Assembly: GCA_026119935.1 (NCBI GenBank)
Contig: JALRMH010000014.1
Span: 248,001 to 312,000 of the forward strand
Origin: Endothia cerciana
Lineage: Eukaryota; Ascomycota; Sordariomycetes; Diaporthales; Cryphonectriaceae
Reading direction: 5' to 3'
DNA length: 64,000 bases
Below, one piece after another: positions 34,501 through 45,733 of the stretch (the first letter of the stretch is position 1; the number at the start of each line of letters is the position of its first letter). The notes below the pieces were generated by a model. The model was not told where the DNA came from and made no database searches. It was given only the letters and a program-made list of their open reading frames with translations. Both the position numbers and the translations under genes were made by a program.

Positions 34501-37420
34501 TCTGCGAAGACGTCATGAGGCTCTCTCTTCCCCAGCTGGAGCTCTTCAGCGCATCTCTGTCGCCCTCCTTGTCAGCTATCTTTCCTCCCCAGCCGAGACG
34601 AGCATAACATCGCCTATGCGTGTTCGACCCAATCCCAACGCCAGGAGAACGAGAGCACCCACATTCTTGCCCCCTGTGACAGAATCCGAATCTGAGAAGG
34701 AAGTATCTTAGCATTGCTATGAGGGATAGATGTGTCAAACTGGTACCACTTGTCTCGGAAACGCAGTACTACAACACCATAGTAACAAGCGCCGGCACCC
34801 CTTCCACTGAAGTCATCCGCGTGTAGGGTAGAGTTGATTCCACCACTCAACCCCACGCCATTCCACGAAGGTTTTTATTATTAGTAGTCGCACGCCGTTC
34901 CGCTCCATTTTACGTTTCTCCATAGGAAAATTCCCAACAGATAAATGGTTAATGGGTTCTGGGAGTCATGGCTCGATAGACATGTGAGGCGATCTGTAGC
35001 CCTCAGTTTGCTGTACACATGCTAAAAATCATCCTTGTTAGATACCTTGTGGAGAATGGTGTAACGTGCTTCGCCGACCACTCGAAATAAAAACTAAACA
35101 ATTAGGATCTCTAATGTATCATAATATATTGCGGGGGTTAGACAGCCTATGAAACTTATTCGGGAGAAGCACGACAACTGGAATAGGGGCAATGGATCTA
35201 ATAAAGCACTGGCATGTCTCTGATTATATAGATCGCCACTCTTGCCACCTCCTAATGATCGGTAAATCTGATCGACGGGAGTACCCTCGCATAGCCTTAT
35301 CAATAATGCGCAGTGACCATCAAGACCCTATTATTGCCTCAGCGGTGGCTGACCTGGCACGCAACGCTAGCTCATGAATTATTCTAGAGACACCTTTCTA
35401 GCTGTCGCACATCGGCTCACAATCCAGACAACGTGCGATAAGACGACTATCATCACACTTCTATGCCGCCATTTGGTACAGTCGGAAAAGGCTCGTTGAA
35501 CACTCAGCTAAGGAGGAGCGCGGGGACGGGGGAGTGTTCACAATCATGAATATCGAATTGAACATGAAAATACTCAAGCTGATCTGCCTAACTCCGTCTG
35601 TCTCTGGAAAGGCACAACTCAACATCCGCGCACCAGATACGTAGCGCATCTGGTACTCATATACTCCCCGGAACTCCCATGTTTTCCGTCTCCTCGTCAA
35701 GCTGTTGGCAGAAACCATCCCCCCACGAGCTTGATGACAAGATGGTGAAGAGATATCCAGTCCCTCGTTGGAATTTGCGCCTGGCGGTGACTATTCCGCG
35801 CGTCTCTCCATGCTCCTCTTCCTCCTCGCCCGCCCTTCTACCGCGGCCCACGAGCGTGGTAGCAGTGTTGTAACCTGTTGAGACCCGACCACGGATTTGC
35901 TGCTGGAGAAGTGTGGTAATCTGAGAAGCCTATCTCAAGATTTTAGTCCTGCAATCCATAATCAGATTAGCTTTTTGTACACCAGAAGTTATCGAGGCCC
36001 TTGCCAGCGCGGTCGAAATTGTTGAACCAGCCTGGAGCACTTCATTATTGTAGAAATTTGCAACAATTGATTTACTCGGAATCAGACGATCGAGAGAGCC
36101 TACATCTGCGCCTCGGACCTTTAATTCTTCTCCTTCCCTGTCCCACAGCGCCATACATCGAATATAGAGAGGAGCTTGTTTCTTTCCAGCATCCGAGAAC
36201 CAGTCCATCCAGTGCGTGTTCCGAAACATAGTCCGTGGCGATTGGGGTCGGCCCAGACAAGACCGATCGCAACTAGCGCGCCACGCAGCTGGTGGTGGTG
36301 TTGTGCCGCACGGCGGTCGTGCTTTGGTACTATGGTAGTTAGTACGAGGATCGAGATATCGGATCTGACCCCTGCAGCCTTGGCGCGGCGATCTAAGCCG
36401 CATCTTTTTTCACGTGAAGGCTAGGAAAAATGATGAGAGTACATTCTGGAAGGGGGGGGGGGGGGTGTATGCGTATAGCGCTTCTCCCTGGTATATTGCT
36501 GCTGACCATGCTGCGTGCCTACGCAAGTATTCATAAGCAGGCATGATGCGTTGTACTTTCTCCTGAAAGCCAGGTGCAAGAAACTGACAGCAATTGGAGA
36601 GCACTAGAATGTAACTGAGGGCCTTCTAACATAATTACACAAAAAAAGAAGAGCATCTGAGAGGAATATGGACAGACAGTGGTGTCATGTCAAGCGCCTC
36701 CCCCCCCCCCCACAACCCAAGTCCATAGGCGAACAATGTGTTTCCTCAACATGAAACCATATACCCAGGGGAGAAGCATTTTCTCATCGAGTCAGGTGAA
36801 CGGGAAAAACTCGATGGCTAAGCGGACCGCAAACGGAAGAGACGGTGGAATATCTCCGGAACAGTCGGGAAGCCCGAGTAAGGTGCTTGATCTGGACCCC
36901 TGGACCCCCGTTCTGGGCCTGCGATGGGGAATCCGGGGGGCGAACTGGACCCCACTCCACGAGCCGGCGACAGGGAAGAAACCGCCGACGTTTGAGCGAG
37001 CCGAGCGTCGAAAAAGCTCGTGATGTGCCTGCGCGGCTGCAGGAGGGGGAGATCTTAGCCCGGAGCCTAAATGTGGAGGAGGGGGGGGGGGGGCGAGGGT
37101 GGGCACGGGTAGGGCCACCAGCTCGAACCACCTCGACCTCTGGTGTGGTGAAGCACGAGTAGTATAGATACGTCACGGAGGCCGCTCCCGTGTGGGGCAG
37201 TCATTGTTCGTGTCTAAACTGTTGACGGCTCGGCATTGATCTCGTACGCTGTCTGAAACTATACAAACCTGCCCTGGGCCAGGGTGCCAATTTCCCAATT
37301 GAGCAGTCCGGCTCCTCACCAGAACCAGAGCCAAGACGACAGGACAAGGGAGCAAACCCACAGAAATTGGTTCCTGTTCAGGCCCCAAAAGGCAGGAAAC
37401 GATCCCCGAAGGACTCGACG
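34501..37420. other. Gene-poor, less GC-rich segment (2.9 kb)
   Basis: No gene can be supported. Short frames (for example - strand 34614-34856, 35461-35718, 35930-36403) have ATG starts but no domain, and their neighbouring frames show nothing that would extend them by splicing. Segments around 34860-35120 and 36600-36660 are AT-rich. Homopolymers occur at 36452-36465 (G), 36700-36711 (C) and 37080-37092 (G). Confidence 0.4.
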
Positions 37421-37534
37421 ATGGCGATAAGAGACCGCTTCAGCCGCATGGTGCGGAAGTCCATGTCCCCGTCCTCCTCCGCCGGCCGCAGCTACGACGA
37501 CGGCCATCACGACGTCACCACCATCACCACAACT

Positions 37535-37566
<32 letters not shown>

Positions 37567-38050
37567 GCCCCCCACGCCGGGCGCGCCCCCCTCGAAGCCC
37601 ACATCACGCCTGGCAAAGATAAAGTCATGGCGCTCGAGCGCCTCCTCATCTAATAATACCGGCAGCGGCGGCGGCGGCAGCGGCGGCAGCAGCACCACCA
37701 CCACCACCACCACCACCACCACCACCTACACAGACGGCCCCCGGCCGCCCACTTGCAAGCCGAACAAGCCCAACCTCAAAAGACCGCGGCCGCACCCCAG
37801 CGAGCGGCCCCTCACGGAGCAGAACCTGCGGCACCAGGAGCTGCTGGGGGCGTTCACGATCAAGTTCGGGCGGAGCAGGCGGGCGAGCCGGGGCGCCAGG
37901 AGCAGCCTCTCCGGGGTCAGCCCCGGGAACTCGAGGCCCGGGAGCCTGGACTACGGGAGCGGGGGCGACGGGGGCCCGTACGGACCGCACGGGAGGATGA
38001 GCTCGATGGGTCCGCCCGAGGAGGAGGCGATCGCGGAGGAGAGCTCATGA
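37421..38050 (+). CDS. Low-complexity hypothetical protein, 209 aa
   Basis: Single exon from the ATG at 37421 (GGACTCGACGATGGCG). The N-terminus MAIRDRFSRMVRKSMS is basic. It is followed by homopolymeric tracts: Ala (about residues 40-49, coded by pure GCC repeats), Gly/Ser, and Thr (about residues 91-101, coded by ACC repeats). The non-repetitive centre RPLTEQNLRHQELLGAFTIKFGRSRR looks like a conserved short motif and is the best evidence that this is a real gene. The C-terminus is Gly/Pro-rich and acidic. No known domain, signal peptide or helix is seen. Function is unknown. Confidence 0.65.
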
Positions 38051-39606
38051 TGGGCGAATGGCGGAAGGGGGCGGGGAAGGGGGGGTTCCCACGTGTGAGT
38101 GAAGAGTCTCATGTCCCGAGATGTGTGTGGTCATTCCCTTATATACCTGCGCGTTGGGGCGTTTCTGTTTTGTGGGTGGGTGAGGTGGGTGGAAGGATGG
38201 ATGGGGCCTGGCCGGTCACATCTCTGCATGAGGCGTTCCTGGGCTGCATGATCGTGCATTTCTGCTGCTGCCGTGTTCCATTGGTACTTACCGGGCGTTC
38301 GTGCATGGCATATTGCTAGTAATGGGGTGTCACCTGGGCCAAAAGGTTCAAGTGTTCAAAAGTCAATACCAAGATTTCGTATTAAGGAAGAAGAAGAAAA
38401 GATCTGAGGGGACCACCTAGCAGGTCAGACTCTGGTCTTGTCCGACCTTTGATCATCCTTCAATACTTTTACCATATTGGTAGGTCTGGAGTAGTCCCTA
38501 GAAATGTAAGGCGGCATGGCATGGTGCCGTGCCGACCTTGCCGGCTTTGGCTTGCAGCAGGGCAATTGTTGGGTGCAACGTGAGCGCACGGGAATAATCC
38601 AGGCATCAGGAAGAAAGGAACGAGGATGGGAATCTGTAAGAGATCTATTCTTGTTCTCCTCTGGCCTTTTCGGGGGTGGGAGGGGGGAGGGGTGTTGCAT
38701 CAGCCCCAACCCTTGATGCATGGAATATATTCGCCTACTTCCATGACAGAGAGACGGCTCTCCTAGACTCCCCCGTCTACTCATGGTCCCTCAGTCCATC
38801 CTCCCGCCCAGGCCGTACAACGATGTCTCTCGTGCGAGGAGCCGTCCTTTTTCGTCCTTCCCTCGTCACTCTGGCCCTTCACACGGTGGTACAGACCAGT
38901 CGCAGTGTGTCGGACCCCGACGTCCTTCCTAGAAGGGGAGGTGGGAGCCACGGCGGGTGCGCAGAAGGATGTCTAGGTGACAGCCGTGGCTTTGCACCCT
39001 CGGAAGCGTCCCGTTCCTCCTCACCGTGGTCACCAGCTCGTATTAGCTAGGGGCCTGGGGAATCTGAACCACAGCACGTATGTACAGGTAGGTGGGTGGT
39101 GGCCCGTATGTTCCGTATGCACTGAGCAGCACGCACATTACAGCAGGCACCAGCAGGCACCAACACACACATACACACCCCCCCCCCTCCCTACTCACCT
39201 TCCCTCAGGCGAGCTCTCACCTGCGCCAGGGGACGTGTGCAGGTGCTGGCCAGACCCTGAGCCATAGTAGCCGGGGCGACACCTGCCCATCGTGCGTGTG
39301 CCTGACCCAGGACCTGCACAGGTGCGGACCTTGTCTTTGCCGCTCCTTCCAGGTACAGTATGGATGGGTGGGTGGTCGACGATGTCTGGTGGTGACTGGG
39401 TCTCCACCTCTCATCTGCCATGTGCCAGTCACCAGCCTCCAGAGTCCCGCCCCGGTGCTGGTACCTCTGCCTTATAATACGTCCCACGCCATCGCGGCCC
39501 TCCTGGAACCCTCGTTCTTGTCCTGGCAGGCCTCCCACAGTCAGTCTCTCTGTTTTCTTCCAAGAAGGGATCCCGCCGTCGAGCCGTCGGCAGTTGTTCC
39601 GTCAAG
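38051..39606. other. Intergenic region upstream of the carboxypeptidase gene
   Basis: No gene seen. A TATA-like TTATAATA at 39472-39479 lies about 130 bp before the ATG at 39607. A short duplicated CAGCAGGCAC-type element occurs near 39141-39161. Long frames in 39092-39757 are Ser/Pro/Cys-rich chance frames through pyrimidine-rich DNA. Confidence 0.45.
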
Positions 39607-41990
39607 ATGCAGTTGTCAGTCCTTCTTTCCACCCTGGCCCTCTCCGCGGCTGGCGCCTCCGCCAGGCGTGACCTCCGCCATGTCGCGCCCGTTGGGGAGA
39701 GGCTACAGAGGCGGAGGCCCGAGCCCCAGATCCAGAGCGGGTATGCCTCCGAGGTGAAGCGTGCTTCTTCGGCGTCCGGCTACCAGTTCCTGACCAACAA
39801 GACGCAAGGTGAGCCGGGGAGGACGGTGGCCCTGGTGGTGTCTCGGTAGCACGCGGCTGACCGTCTGACAAAAACAAATAAACAGGGTTCCTGGTCGACG
39901 GAACTGCCATTCCCGACGTGGAGTTCGATATGGGCGAGTCGTACGCCGGCCTGCTCCCTCTGGGCAATGACACTTCGGACGAGCTGTTCTTCTGGTTCTG
40001 GCCGTCGACGAACGAGGCTGCCGAGGGCGAGATCCTGATCTGGCTCAACGGCGGTGTATGTCTCCTGCCTTGGCCCTGTCCCTGCCCGAATCTCACTGAC
40101 AGACTCCTCTTAGCCTGGATGCTCATCCCTCGAGGGATTGCTTCAGGAAAATGGACCTTTCCTGTGGCAGCAGGGAACCTACCTGCCCGTCCAGAACCCT
40201 TGGGTAAGTCACCTTCAGCCGGATGTCCAACCCCCTCATAGCCTCATCCTCGATGTCGGATATGCCCGTGTCCAAAGTTTTCAAGAAGGATGCGCCTCAC
40301 TTGTGATTGTCAGCCTGAACGCCCCCTATCTGGAGCAGTTGCTGACTCTCAGACACTTGCTAGGGATGGTATGTACTTCGCTCCAGAAATACGCTCCTCC
40401 GCCCCCGTACGCGCAGTCTCTGGCGCTGCCTGTGTTTGAGACTACCCTCGTCACCCCGTCCTGGTCCGAGGATGTTGAAGCGGGGATCAATCATGTCCTG
40501 TCCCTCAACTTATCTTGAATTTGCATCTGACCGGACTGAAATACAGGAACCGTCTGACAAACGTAATCTACGTTGATCAGCCCGTCGGCACGGGATTCTC
40601 CCAGGGTACACCCACCGCCAAGGACGAGGTTGATGTCGCGAACCAGTTCATGGAGTTCTGGGAGAACTTTGTCGACACCTTCGATCTGACAGGATACAAG
40701 GTGTACGTCGTGGGGGAGTCCTATGCTGGGATGTATGTGCCGTACATCGCCAGCGGAATGTTGGACACCAACAACACCGATTACTTCAACGTAGGCTCCC
40801 CATTCCTCTCGGCCAGCTCGGGGGGCAGGGCGCTTGACCCTAGCGGGCCGGCTGTCTCCGTACACACGTAGTTTGTGTGGTGATGCGTTCAAGTTTTGCT
40901 GACTTGGTGTCTTAGGTGTCCGGTATAATGGTGTATGACCCGTGTATCGCCTACGACTACCTCCAGGGCTCGGTTTCCGTCGTGCCCTTTGTTCAGAATC
41001 ACCTCGGTCAGATCTCTGCTGCTTCTCTTTACTGGCGCAGATTATGCTAATGCGCCAGACACAGACCTCTTCCCATTGCAGGACGTTGCTGAACTCGTCA
41101 GCCTCGATGAGAGCTGTGGATACGCCGCATTCAGGGAGGAGTATCTCACCTTCCCACCGACTAGCACCATGCCAGACATCGATGACCTGCCTGGGAGGAG
41201 CAACCCGGCATGTATCGCCCTGTACGAAACTGTGTATGAGGGTATCCAGACGTACAACCCCTGCTTCGACATCTACAATGTCGCCATTACCTGCCCAGTT
41301 CTTTGGGACGTTCTTGGCTGTGAGTGATCTGTTCTCAAGCATAGCGAAAGCTGCGTGAGTGCTTGACTGACCTTACTTACACAGTCCCCGGTTCCTTCGA
41401 ATACATGCCACCAGGCGCTGAGAGTACGTCTCCTGGTCCAGTATCCCCCAGGGTGCGTACTGCATGCTGACAAGTTTCAAGTCTACTTCAACCGTACCGA
41501 CGTCCAGGAGGCGATCCACGCCCCGACCATGGAGTGGGAGGAATGCAGCAACATCAACGTCTTCCCCGAGGGCGACAGCTCCCTCCCCTCCGCCGTGACT
41601 GTCCTGCCTGGCGTTATTGAGCGTACCCAGAACGTCATCGTTGCACACGGCCTCCTCGACATGGTTCTGATCGCCAACGGAACGATCCTGCAGATCCAGA
41701 ACACGACCTGGAACGGAGCGCAAGGTTTCCAGAGCACGCCATACGCCGACGGCCTCTACATCCCCACCCACGGCGAGTACCAAGTCGAGACGTACGCGGC
41801 TTCAGGCATCATGGGAACCACGCACACAGAGCGCGGCCTGACCTACAACACTGTTGACCTGTCCGGCCACATGATCCCGCAGTACCAGCCCTCTGTTGCG
41901 TTCCGGCAGATCGAGGTCCTGCTGGGCCGTGTTGACAGCCTGACGAGCAAGGCGCCGTTCACGGTGAACGTGGGCGCTGGAGCGTTTTGA
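39607..41990 (+). CDS. Secreted serine carboxypeptidase (peptidase S10), 534 aa, nine exons including a 5-nt micro-exon
   Basis: Exons 39607-39808, 39886-40055, 40114-40203, 40364-40368, 40547-40790, 40916-41006, 41065-41319, 41385-41423 and 41482-41990 (total 1605 nt). A signal peptide (MQLSVLLSTLALSAAGASA) is followed by a propeptide-like basic region. S10 hallmarks: LIWLNGGPGCSSLEGLLQENGP, VDQPVGTGFSQG, the nucleophile elbow VVGESYAGMYVPYIA (Ser214), VIVAHGLLDMVL with the catalytic Asp, and DLSGHMIPQYQP with the catalytic His. The enzyme removes C-terminal residues from peptides in the vacuole or outside the cell. The 5-nt exon (GGATG) joins PW to NRLTN as PWGWNRLTN, as the family requires, and is flanked by CTGAC...TAG and GTATGT. 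Without it the frame fails. Multiple N-glycosylation sequons (NDTS, NNTD, NRTD, NGTI, NTTW) fit secretion. Confidence 0.9.
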
Positions 41991-42552
41991 TCAAACTGGG
42001 GGATGGCACGCAGGAATCTGACGGATCTTTCTGGAAGATGGATAGTGTGGCAGAAAAGAGTACATGACGGCTGGATTTTGTCATCATAATACTAGTTATC
42101 ACTTAACACTTCACGAATCTTGCAGCCATTTCTGCCAATGACGAAATCATCGCCGCGGTATTCGTATGCGCCATTATAGAGCAAGAAGTCCGGGATGGCC
42201 AGTTCTCCGCAGACACATGCCTCGGATGGTAAGGCTCGTGACCCGGAATGACTGCCACGGTCCCAAAGCCACACTGGTGGTCCGGAGCCCAGTCCCGGAG
42301 AAGTGGAGACGCGTTCGGGTGCAACCCCCCGAGGTCCACGGCGATCTCGGAGTCGCTGCACGTCATCCAAAGCTTTGCTGTGACGACCCGCCAAGGTCAC
42401 ACAACAACGTCGGAAGACAAAGAAGTCAAGACACGCTGCACGCTTTCGACCGTCCTCTTGTCCGTCTAATGAAGAATTCGCTCCTCCGACCGACCCATTG
42501 CATCCGACTGGCAACCCGCAGGAGAGCCGCCCCACCAAGATCCGCCCGCAGG
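41991..42552. other. Gap between carboxypeptidase and ecm15 genes
   Basis: A - strand frame of 178 codons (42092-42628) and a shorter one (42103-42366) overlap here and run into the 5' end of the ecm15 gene. Neither matches anything I know, and both overlap coding or promoter sequence, so I leave them uncalled. Confidence 0.4.
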
Positions 42553-43265
42553 ATGGATTACTCCAGCGTCGCGACGCCGGAGCGGTGCTACGTTGACTTC
42601 TGCCTCGTCCCTGTGAGATAACAGACACCCTCTCCCCCCCGCCATTCTTTTTTTTCTTTTCTTCTTTTCTTTCCCCTCCCCCATCTCGTCAGATTCATCT
42701 TCACCAACCCCGGCTCACGCTCCTCGACGGGGCGGATTGGCAGGTCGGGACGGCGTCCGCCTCCGTCGCCAGGGAGGTCGCCGCGGTGCAGAGGCTCCTG
42801 AGGGCGTCCGGGCTGACGTACACGATGCACTCGGCGGGGACGACGGTCGAGGGGTCCTGGGACGAGGTCATGAGGGTTGTGGGGCAGGCGCACGCGGTGG
42901 TGCACGGGATGGGGGTCGGGAGGGTGCAGAGCAGCATGAGGGTGGGCACGAGGTGAGGTTTTTTTTTTTTGGTTTTTTTTTGGTGGTTTTTTTTAATCAT
43001 TCTCCTTCGGCGTGTCTTCTTTTTCCCCCTCTCCTTTCCACCTTCCGATCATCTATTGGGCCCTTTCTCCATAGGTGTCTCCCTGCCCGGGGCGAGGCGG
43101 GCGGGCTGGAGAGAGGGGGGGTGAGGGAGGGACGCCGCTGTGGGGTTGGTGAGGTCACCCTAGAGCCGGCTTGCTAACGCGCCGCCGCCCTGCAGGACGG
43201 ACAAGGCGCAGACTGCTGCGGACAAGGTCAAGAGGGTGGAGGATCTGCTGGCGGAACACGAGTAA
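42553..43265 (+). CDS. ecm15: Ecm15-type UPF0045/MTH1187 family protein, 112 aa, three exons
   Basis: Exons 42553-42612, 42744-42952 and 43196-43265, phases exact. The spliced protein reads MDYSSVATPERCYVDFCLVPVGTAS at the start (split over intron 1). LLRASGLTYTMHSAGTTVEGSWDEVMRVVGQAH is the core signature of the small thiamine-binding/YqgV-like family to which yeast Ecm15 belongs. It ends in a Lys-rich helix (TDKAQTAADKVKRVEDLLAEHE). Members are about 100-110 aa ferredoxin-fold tetramers, cytosolic, with a still unclear role (thiamine-related ligands bind some homologues). The intron 2 interior has long T runs (42961-42993) and a GCTAAC branch site at about 43172. Convergent with the CCDC47-like gene. 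Confidence 0.92.
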
Positions 43266-43753
43266 GGGGGGCTGAGGCTACTGCTGAGGCGGCATGCTTG
43301 CACGGCGCAAGCCCTGGGGTGGGGAGAGGGAATACGGAATACCCCGTCCCCTCACTACGAGGATGGTGTACAGAGAGACCTCGGGAGACGGGACGCTGGT
43401 TGATCAGGCGCGGTTTGTTTAGTTGCTGAGCGCCCTAGCTGCTCATATCGATATTGTTGAGCGCGTTCTTACGAGCTGGCCCGGGTGCTGTGCATATCAC
43501 TCTTGAGAGCACCGCAGCTATGATAGTAGTACTGCACCCTCTGCAACCGAGTAGTGACGACTCCTGCCTCCGTCGGGTGCCTGATCAACTTTTCTGATGG
43601 TTACAACGATCAAAACCTATACAAGACAACCGCAAACCTCAGCCCCGTTTTTTATGACCAACCCGGGCCCGGTGGAAAACGCCACAACAGATGCCGCCCA
43701 GAGCCATACTTCACAACGTCCCGGCCGCCTCGGTCCCGCGCGCGAGGCGGCCC
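43266..43753. other. Convergent 3' region of ecm15 and the CCDC47-like gene
   Basis: No gene seen. Both flanking genes should terminate here. I could not assign poly(A) signals. Confidence 0.4.
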
Positions 43754-45296
43754 CTACGCGCGCTGGGTCATCCTCTTCTGCTGCTTGCGCTGCTCCTTCT
43801 CGCGCTCCTTCTCGAGGTACTTCTTCTGGCCCTTGGCGTCGAGGGCCGCCAGCTCCTGGTCGCGCTTGGACTTCCGGGCCCTCTCGCGCTCGTAGTTGCG
43901 CTCCTCGGACTTCTCCTCCAGGCTGGCCTTCTGGATCTGCTTGACCGTGTCGTCGCGCACGGTCTTGACCTTGCGCAGCACCTCGGGGCGGAAGTGGGCC
44001 TCCCTGGCCAGCTGGTCCGTGATCCGGACGGCGTACTGGAAGATGGGCACGAGGGGCGCGTAGTTGCTGTCGGAGGGGAGGTGGTACTTGAGGAGGATGC
44101 GCTTGCGGGGGCTCGTCTCCTCGAGGCTGTGAGAGTATTATCACTGGTCAGCGTGGGTCTCGGCGTAGGTGATCTGGGAGGGCTCTCTGGACGTACGTCT
44201 TGGGCTTGTCCTCGGGCTGGTCAGAGACGATGAGGTGGTCAAAAAGCTCCCCGGCGGACTCGACGGCCTTGGCAAGCTCGTTGGTGAGCAGGACGTTGGT
44301 GATCTCGGCGCTCTCGCTCATGACGGTGCTCCAGGCGGGCAGCTTGTTGTGATCCTTAGTGAAGGTCAGGGAGACGTCGAACCGCTCATCACGGACCTGC
44401 TTCATCCGGTCCTTGTTGACAACAGCCCAGACAAACCCGTCGTAGTGGCTCTTGGCCTCCTTGCCGCGCAGCTCAGCCGTGCCAGGGACGCCAGGAACCA
44501 AAAGGTTCTCCTTGCCGTCGAAGGGGTAGATGGTGACCTCTACAGTGTCCGACGGCATGTTGAAGCTGTCGAAGAACAGGCTCAGGCCGGCCTCGGCGAC
44601 GGACATCAGCGGGTTGAAGCGGCGGATCAGCGTGAGCTTGGCATCCAGGAACGCCACGTTCTGGCGGCCGGTCGCGTACGCGGCGAACTCGAACAGCGAC
44701 TTCTCCTTGAGGGCCTTGTCGGGGTCGGCGAGGTCGGCCTCGCCCTCGGTGACGGGGGCGGCCCTGTCGCCGAAGCCCACGAGGGCGAACTCGGAGGCCA
44801 GGACCTTGGAGTGCGCCCTGATCCACCTCTTGGCCCTGCCCCTGTTCATGCGCGAGCCGATGACGTGCAGGGTGAAGATGAAGATGATGGCGGCGAGGAT
44901 GATGCCCTCGGAGCGGAAGTCGTCGAGGGTGTACCGCTCGTCGAGGCGGTACCACTTGGTGTAGGGAGGAGCCGTGGCGGCGGGCGCGCTGGCGCCGAGG
45001 GACGCACCGCCCAGCACGGGGGCAAGCGGCTCAGGCGAGGGCTCCGAGGCCTCTGCAAAGTCGGCGAAGTCTGCATCGTCAGGGGACGGCGAGGGTCAGC
45101 ATACACCAGCACATGAACACGGCCTCGCGAGGGTCTGATCCCCGCTAGGAGGAGCTCTGCCGGAGCTGAGGACCGGACCGGACCGGATGGGACACTGGGC
45201 TGGACGGATGGCGAGGCGCGTACCCGACTCTCCAGTGGTGACTGGAGCTGCAGTAGACTTGCTGCCTCCGAAGAGGCCCTTGAGAAGGTCGGCCAT
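43754..45296 (-). CDS. CCDC47-like ER membrane protein (DUF1682), 439 aa, three exons
   Basis: Exons 45296-45224, 45070-44197 and 44126-43754; all phases close. The N-terminus MADLLKGLFGGSKSTAAP leads to an acidic segment (DFADFAEASEPSPEP), then TKWYRLDERYTLDDFRSEGIILAAII. This contains the single helix (about EGIILAAIIFIFTLHVIG) followed by basic SRMNRGRAKRW. The lumenal/cytosolic globular DUF1682 part ends KPKTLEETSPRKRILLKYHLP. The C-terminus is a long Lys/Glu/Arg-rich coiled coil (ERERARKSKRDQELAALDA to QKRMTQRA). Mammalian CCDC47 (calumin) is part of the PAT complex that aids multi-pass membrane-protein insertion at the ER translocon and contacts ribosomes through its basic tail. The same role here is inferred. 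Divergent from the haspin gene (437 bp apart). Confidence 0.92.
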
Positions 45297-45733
45297 GGTT
45301 CGCTGATGTCTCGCAATTGGGTTCGCGGCTGCGAGATGGTCGAGGGAGGAGGAGGAAGACGGCGACGACCTGACGACCTTGACCGACGCCGCCAGAAAAA
45401 GATGCCTGAGCTGCTGGGCATGCTAGCACGGCCCTAGGGCACGCCAAGGCCCAGGGGTTACCCACGCTCTTGGGATGGGGGCCCGGGCCAGCCAGTCGAG
45501 CGCACCCCCCCCCCCCCGAACGGGCATGGGCTGGTTGCCCTGCCAACAAGTCCGTCTCGACTTCCATTCTTTACTCTCCTGCACTCACGGCCAGATGACG
45601 ACAGGCCCTGACAAGACCACAAGACGGGCGGACAGGCTTCAACAACCAACTCGGCCAGGTCTCAGCTCCCGAGACCACAGCGTCGCAACTGACTCCAGCC
45701 ATCAAAACGTGGCAATGTCCGCCATATAACACA

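Noticed and set aside
40204..40518. Read-through of the carboxypeptidase exon 3 frame
   Set aside because: Although open to a TGA at 40516-40518, it encodes no S10 sequence and would miss the conserved PWxWNRLTN region; the micro-exon model restores it.
41007..41040. 34-nt intron GTCAGA...GCGCAG in the carboxypeptidase gene
   Set aside because: Too short for a fungal intron; extending to the next CAG (41064) gives 58 nt with a CTAAT branch site and keeps frame.
40491..41342. 283-codon - strand frame
   Set aside because: It lies antisense to conserved S10 exons and has no features of its own.
42092..42628. 178-codon - strand frame before ecm15
   Set aside because: It overlaps ecm15 exon 1 and its promoter; no recognisable domain, and neighbouring frames look equally plausible.
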